From Treponema sp. (GTDB taxonomy: Bacteria > Spirochaetota > Spirochaetia > Treponematales > Breznakiellaceae), in NCBI GenBank assembly GCA_031276615.1, contig JAISND010000260.1, positions 1 through 9,055 of the forward strand: 9,055 bases of DNA. Reading direction: 5' to 3'. Below the pieces are notes generated by a model. It did not search any database, was not told the DNA's origin, and saw only the letters and a list, made by a program, of their open reading frames with translations. The translations under genes and the position numbers were made by a program. This document shows positions 6,245 to 9,055 of this stretch, in pieces. Position 1 is the stretch's first letter, and the number at the start of each line of letters is the position of its first letter.

Positions 6245-7105
6245 ATGAACGGGGATGAAAAGGAATTAAAGGTTTCTTTCCTTTCGAAGAAGGAGTATGC
6301 CTGTCCTGTCTGCGAAACCACCTTTCACAGGGAGGAACTTCTCTCCGGCGGAGGCCGGCTTATCGCGAGCGCCCTTACCGATGAACTCCATCGGCTCTAC
6401 GAACCTTCGGCAAAATACGGTGAACTGTACCCCCTGGCATATCAGGCTGTGGTATGCCCCGAGTGCTGGTTTGCGTCCATGGACGCGGATTTTTCCGTGC
6501 TTCCGGAAAAAAACAGGGAACTTGCGGTTAAAGACAGGGGCAGGCGAATCGAAGATACCCGGAGCGTTTTCCCCGGCGTTGATTTTCACGAGCCGCGAAA
6601 TCTTGTGAGCGGCGCGGCTTCCCAGTACCTGACGCTCCGCTGCTATGATTTTTACGGAAAGGAAACGTCGCCAACCATCAAACAGGGGCTGGCCGCGCTC
6701 AGGGCCGCCTGGCTGCTTGACGACCTTGACAAAAAACGTCCCAGGCAGCACTACGACTGGCTTGCCCTTCTTTTCAGAAAAAAGGCGCAGTATTTTTACA
6801 ACGAAGCCATCAGCCGCGAACAGGCGGGGCAGGAAACCCTTTCAGGAATCAAATCCTTCGGGCCGGACACGGACAAGAATTACGCCTACGAAGGGATGCT
6901 CTACCTCTGCGCCTACCTTCGCTACAAATACGGCCCCTCGGACAATTCCGCCCAGCGAACCGCCTCTCTGGAGGACGCCCGCAGAACCATAGCGAAAATG
7001 TTCGGCATGGGAAAATCATCAAAGGACAAGCCGGGCCCCCTCCTCGAACACGCCAGGGAAATCTACGACGCCATCAACAAAGAACTGAAAGAGAACGATG
7101 CCTGA
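6245..7105 (+). CDS. DUF2225 domain protein, probable zinc-ribbon, function unknown
   Basis: The 286-residue product carries two Cys pairs, YACPVCETTF (C20, C23) and VVCPECWFASMD (C71, C74), about 50 residues apart. The spacing and the CPxC...YPxxYxxxVCPxCxxA pattern are those of DUF2225 proteins, which are thought to bind zinc through the four cysteines. The remaining part is helical and charged, with many aromatic and Lys/Arg residues (for example HYDWLALLFRKKAQYFYNEA), reminiscent of helical repeat folds seen in this family. That structural remark is inference. No signal peptide or membrane segment is visible, so it is probably cytoplasmic. The ATG at 6245 has a strong Shine-Dalgarno (AAGGGGA at 6234-6240) that overlaps the acpS stop, and its end overlaps truA by 8 bases. 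The biochemical role is not known; the context ties its expression to the c-di-AMP, AcpS and TruA genes. Confidence 0.85.
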   Translation: MNGDEKELKVSFLSKKEYACPVCETTFHREELLSGGGRLIASALTDELHRLYEPSAKYGELYPLAYQAVVCPECWFASMDADFSVLPEKNRELAVKDRGRRIEDTRSVFPGVDFHEPRNLVSGAASQYLTLRCYDFYGKETSPTIKQGLAALRAAWLLDDLDKKRPRQHYDWLALLFRKKAQYFYNEAISREQAGQETLSGIKSFGPDTDKNYAYEGMLYLCAYLRYKYGPSDNSAQRTASLEDARRTIAKMFGMGKSSKDKPGPLLEHAREIYDAINKELKENDA

Positions 7106-7922
7106 CACGCCGCCCTCACGGAACATCCGCCTTCTCGTCGCCTATGACGGAACCGGTTTTTCCGGCTGGCAGAGACAGGAATGCCGTACCGCGGGGGCCG
7201 GCCGGAGCGGCCCCGCGGCCGGAAACAGGGGCGGCGTCCGGACGGTGCAGGGCGAAATCGAGGCGGCCCTGGAAAAGATACACAGGCATCCGGTAATCCT
7301 GACCGGATCGGGGCGTACCGATGCCGGAGTACACGCGGCGGGGCAGGTTGCCAATTTTCACACGGATATAAAAAACATGCCCCCGGAGCGCTTTGTTCCG
7401 GCCCTCAATACTTTTCTTCCCCAGGAGATCAGAATCCTCGAAGCCGCCGAAACCCGGCGGGATTTTCACGCCCGTTTTGACGCCCGCCTGCGGACCTACC
7501 GCTACCATTTTGTCTGCGGCCGCCGCGCCCTTCCCCATGAAAGCCGCTACAGCCTCCAGCTCTGGCGCCACCCAAACCCGGAACTTCTCAACGCCTACGG
7601 CAGGCTTCTTTTGGGCGAGCGGGACTGTTCCCTTTTCGCCGGCGCCGGGGACAGAAGCGCGTCCCGAAGCAGGTATATTTCCGGGGCCGTTTTTTTTGTC
7701 GAAGGCGGCAGGCTTGTTTTTGAGATAAGCGCCAACGCTTTCCTGTGGAAGATGGTCAGATCCGTGGCGGGAACCTTTCTGTATTACGAAGAGCGGAAAA
7801 CACCGCCCGGAGATCTTGCCGCGGTCATCGCTTCGGGAAACCGCGGCCTTGCCGGGCCGACCCTGCCGCCCCGGGGACTTTTTTTGTGGAAGGTCGGATT
7901 TTTCAGGGAACAGGAACGATAG
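7098..7922 (+). CDS. truA: tRNA pseudouridine synthase A
   Basis: TruA converts uridines 38-40 in the anticodon arm of many tRNAs to pseudouridine. The 274-residue protein has LLVAYDGTGFSGWQRQ (12-27), RTVQGEIEAALEKI (48-61), the catalytic motif GSGRTDAGVHA (70-80) with the nucleophile Asp 75, RTYRYHF (132-138) and the FLWKMVRSVAGT element that replaces the common FLxxMVRxxxGT. Between WQRQ and RTVQG there are about 20 residues rich in Gly, Ala and Arg, where most TruA proteins have only a few. Those residues are encoded by a GC-rich inverted repeat at 7189-7218. The insertion moves the catalytic Asp from the usual position near 60 to 75. The frame stays open, so the gene appears functional. 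It overlaps the DUF2225 gene by 8 bases and is the last gene of the operon. Confidence 0.95.
   Translation: MPDTPPSRNIRLLVAYDGTGFSGWQRQECRTAGAGRSGPAAGNRGGVRTVQGEIEAALEKIHRHPVILTGSGRTDAGVHAAGQVANFHTDIKNMPPERFVPALNTFLPQEIRILEAAETRRDFHARFDARLRTYRYHFVCGRRALPHESRYSLQLWRHPNPELLNAYGRLLLGERDCSLFAGAGDRSASRSRYISGAVFFVEGGRLVFEISANAFLWKMVRSVAGTFLYYEERKTPPGDLAAVIASGNRGLAGPTLPPRGLFLWKVGFFREQER
7189..7218. repeat. GC-rich inverted repeat inside truA
   Basis: CCGCGGGGGCCG (7189-7200) and CGGCCCCGCGG (7208-7218) are inverted copies apart from one extra G, with a 7-base loop. The repeat encodes part of the unusual Gly/Ala/Arg insertion at TruA residues 31-41. It could be a small inserted palindromic element tolerated in frame, or a product of GC-rich slippage. 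Confidence 0.55.
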
Positions 7923-7968
7923 ACAGCCAGACGGCCCTCTGCCGCGCCCCAGAGAAAAAACAGCATTT

Positions 7969-8030
7969 AATTCGTGTCTGTCTATAAGGTCTGTCCGCAA
8001 AGTAACCGGCTTTGCGGACAGACACTAATT
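7969..8030. repeat. Convergent-junction hairpin with competing alternative pairing; probable bidirectional terminator
   Basis: GTCTGTCCGCAAAG (7989-8002) and CTTTGCGGACAGAC (8010-8023) are perfect 14-bp inverted arms around the loop TAACCGG. The right arm can instead pair with an upstream copy: AATTCGTGTCTGTC (7969-7982) matches GACAGACACTAATT (8017-8030) at 13 of 14 positions. GTCTGTC is therefore directly repeated at 7976 and 7989. The structure sits between convergent truA and the ROK gene, and its right arm overlaps the ROK stop codon (8027-8025). A termination role fits the position, but neither strand has a T run directly after the stem, so it may instead protect mRNA ends or be a dispersed palindromic repeat. 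Confidence 0.6.
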
Positions 8031-9055
8031 CACGGGACTTGATAGATACTTGTTGAAGGGAACCACAGCGGCAGCCCGTATTCCCTGATTCGGCACAAGC
8101 TTTGATGCCATAATCCTTATATGCCGGACATTTCTGTTTATAGTACATTTATCCACATGTTCCTGAATTAATTTTATCAGAAAATCCTCATTTCGATTGA
8201 GTTCTCCTGTCAGAATAACTGTCTCAGGCTCAAATTGGTTGACAAGATTAACACATCCGCAGCCGATAAAATAAGCCATTGTCTTAACTGTTTTTTTAAA
8301 AAATTCCTCGCCTTCACTGGCCCTTTTGGCAATTTCATCCCAGCTTTTTATTGAAGAATAACCGGCGTGTTTTGCTTCGCGGATATATTTTTTCGGATTT
8401 ACATAGAGTTCAAGGCAGCCGACATTGCCACAGTAACAGCGTCCCCCGTGAATATCGACAGTGGTATGTCCCGGCTCTCCTCCAAAGCCATCCGAGCCGC
8501 GCAAAAGTTTATTGTTAATTACAACTCCGCCGCCTACTCCGTTATCTACCACCAGGCAGACAAAATTTTCAAAATCTTTACCCAATCCATAAAACTGCTC
8601 TTCGAGCGTACGGGCCAAGGCGTTGTTCTCCAGATACACCGGTAATTTTATCCTTTGTTCAAAAACTTTCCCGACGGGATAATTTTTCCACATCTTAAAA
8701 TCAGGGGGGTTCAGGATAATTCCATTAATAGCATCTACCGGCCCGGGAGTAGTAATACCAATACCGGTGATTTTTTCCCGGGGAAATCCGTTTGTTTCTA
8801 TGATTTGTTCCAATTCTCCGGCAAGAAGCGCGCTGATCTCACCGGCATCTTTCAGGCCCTTGATGTGTATTGGCTTCTGCACAATTATTTTTCCGTTAAG
8901 GCTGCAAATTCCAATGGCGCTGCCTGAACGTGTAATATTGATGCCCGCCGCATAAAGGGCGTCGTCCCGGATGCTCAGGAGACGGGGCTGGCAGCCTTTT
9001 ACCGGTCTTTTGCTGACCACCTCGTCAAGGAAACCTTCTTTAATCAGGGAATCGA
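8025..9055 (-). CDS. ROK-family transcriptional regulator, N-terminus outside the window
   Basis: About 342 residues are visible. The first ones (DSLIKEGFLDEVVSKR, then PVKGCQPRLLSI) match the end of the winged-helix DNA-binding domain found in NagC/Mlc/XylR-type ROK regulators. This shows that the gene continues beyond base 9055 and is not a free sugar kinase; roughly 50 residues are missing. The ROK domain follows: ALYAAGINIT, ITGIGITTPGPVD, NPPDFKMW, LENNALARTLEEQFYG, DNGVGGGVVINNKLLRGSDG, then GEPGHTT and the zinc motif GGRCYCGNVGCLELY. In sugar kinases of the family the phosphate-accepting step uses an Asp in an END motif; here it is ENN, so kinase activity is unlikely. The ligand is probably a sugar or sugar derivative but cannot be named. 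An internal GTG at 9020 is not the true start. The gene is visibly AT-richer than the dxs-truA block, suggesting separate origin. Confidence 0.9.
   Translation of the reverse strand, partial: DSLIKEGFLDEVVSKRPVKGCQPRLLSIRDDALYAAGINITRSGSAIGICSLNGKIIVQKPIHIKGLKDAGEISALLAGELEQIIETNGFPREKITGIGITTPGPVDAINGIILNPPDFKMWKNYPVGKVFEQRIKLPVYLENNALARTLEEQFYGLGKDFENFVCLVVDNGVGGGVVINNKLLRGSDGFGGEPGHTTVDIHGGRCYCGNVGCLELYVNPKKYIREAKHAGYSSIKSWDEIAKRASEGEEFFKKTVKTMAYFIGCGCVNLVNQFEPETVILTGELNRNEDFLIKLIQEHVDKCTINRNVRHIRIMASKLVPNQGIRAAAVVPFNKYLSSPVN

Noticed and set aside
7116..8000. Minus-strand open frame of 294 codons opposite truA
   Set aside because: It is a shadow of truA; truA has all family motifs including the catalytic Asp, while this product has none.
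7969..8030. Integron attC site
   Set aside because: The inverted arms lack the usual R'/R'' core-site sequences and the imperfect asymmetric stem of attC sites, and no cassette-like gene or integrase is in the window.
1..9055. CRISPR array, tRNA, rRNA, or transposase gene
   Set aside because: No regularly spaced direct repeats, no cloverleaf or rRNA-like segment and no transposase motif were seen on either strand.

Overview
The window looks like a chromosomal segment of a GC-rich spirochaete of the Treponema lineage (treponemes of the termite-gut type would fit). This is inferred from three things: the gene set and order around folP, cdaA, cdaR, acpS, a DUF2225 gene and truA; the style of the CdaR N-terminus; and a tiny AURKAIP1/COX24-type basic protein that I associate with spirochaetes and Bacteroidetes. 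No database search was possible, so the taxonomic guess is moderate at best.

Layout. Bases 1-479 hold the N-terminal third of moeA on the minus strand, running off the left edge. Bases 480-671 are a divergent intergenic region with a perfect 18-bp palindrome and a good sigma70-type promoter pointing right. At 672-761 is a 29-codon gene, with a strong Shine-Dalgarno and GTG start, for a very basic AURKAIP1/COX24-like protein. Bases 762-1104 contain no gene but are full of structure: nested inverted repeats, a terminator-like GC hairpin with a T run, and an A/T-rich hairpin just before dxs.

From 1105 to 7922 six further housekeeping genes follow dxs on the plus strand: dxs (isoprenoid precursor synthesis), folP (folate), cdaA (c-di-AMP synthase), cdaR (YbbR-domain partner of CdaA), acpS (acyl-carrier-protein activation), a DUF2225 zinc-ribbon-like gene of unknown function, and truA (tRNA pseudouridine synthase). 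From cdaA to truA the genes overlap or nearly touch, so they very likely form one operon; folP probably belongs to it. dxs is separated from folP by about 60 bases and a possible weak terminator.

Bases 7923-8024 form a convergent junction dominated by a perfect 14-bp inverted repeat with a competing alternative pairing. Bases 8025-9055 hold a ROK-family transcriptional regulator on the minus strand, cut at the right edge. It is visibly AT-richer than the operon, suggesting a different history.

I see no convincing new multi-gene defence or mobile system. The points most worth a second look are the 29-residue gene with its structured 3' region, the repeat-rich junctions that share a GTCTGTC/GACAGAC motif and touch stop codons, the hairpin-encoded insertion in TruA, the altered loop 1 of FolP, and the c-di-AMP pair with an uncharacterised DUF2225 gene in the same operon.
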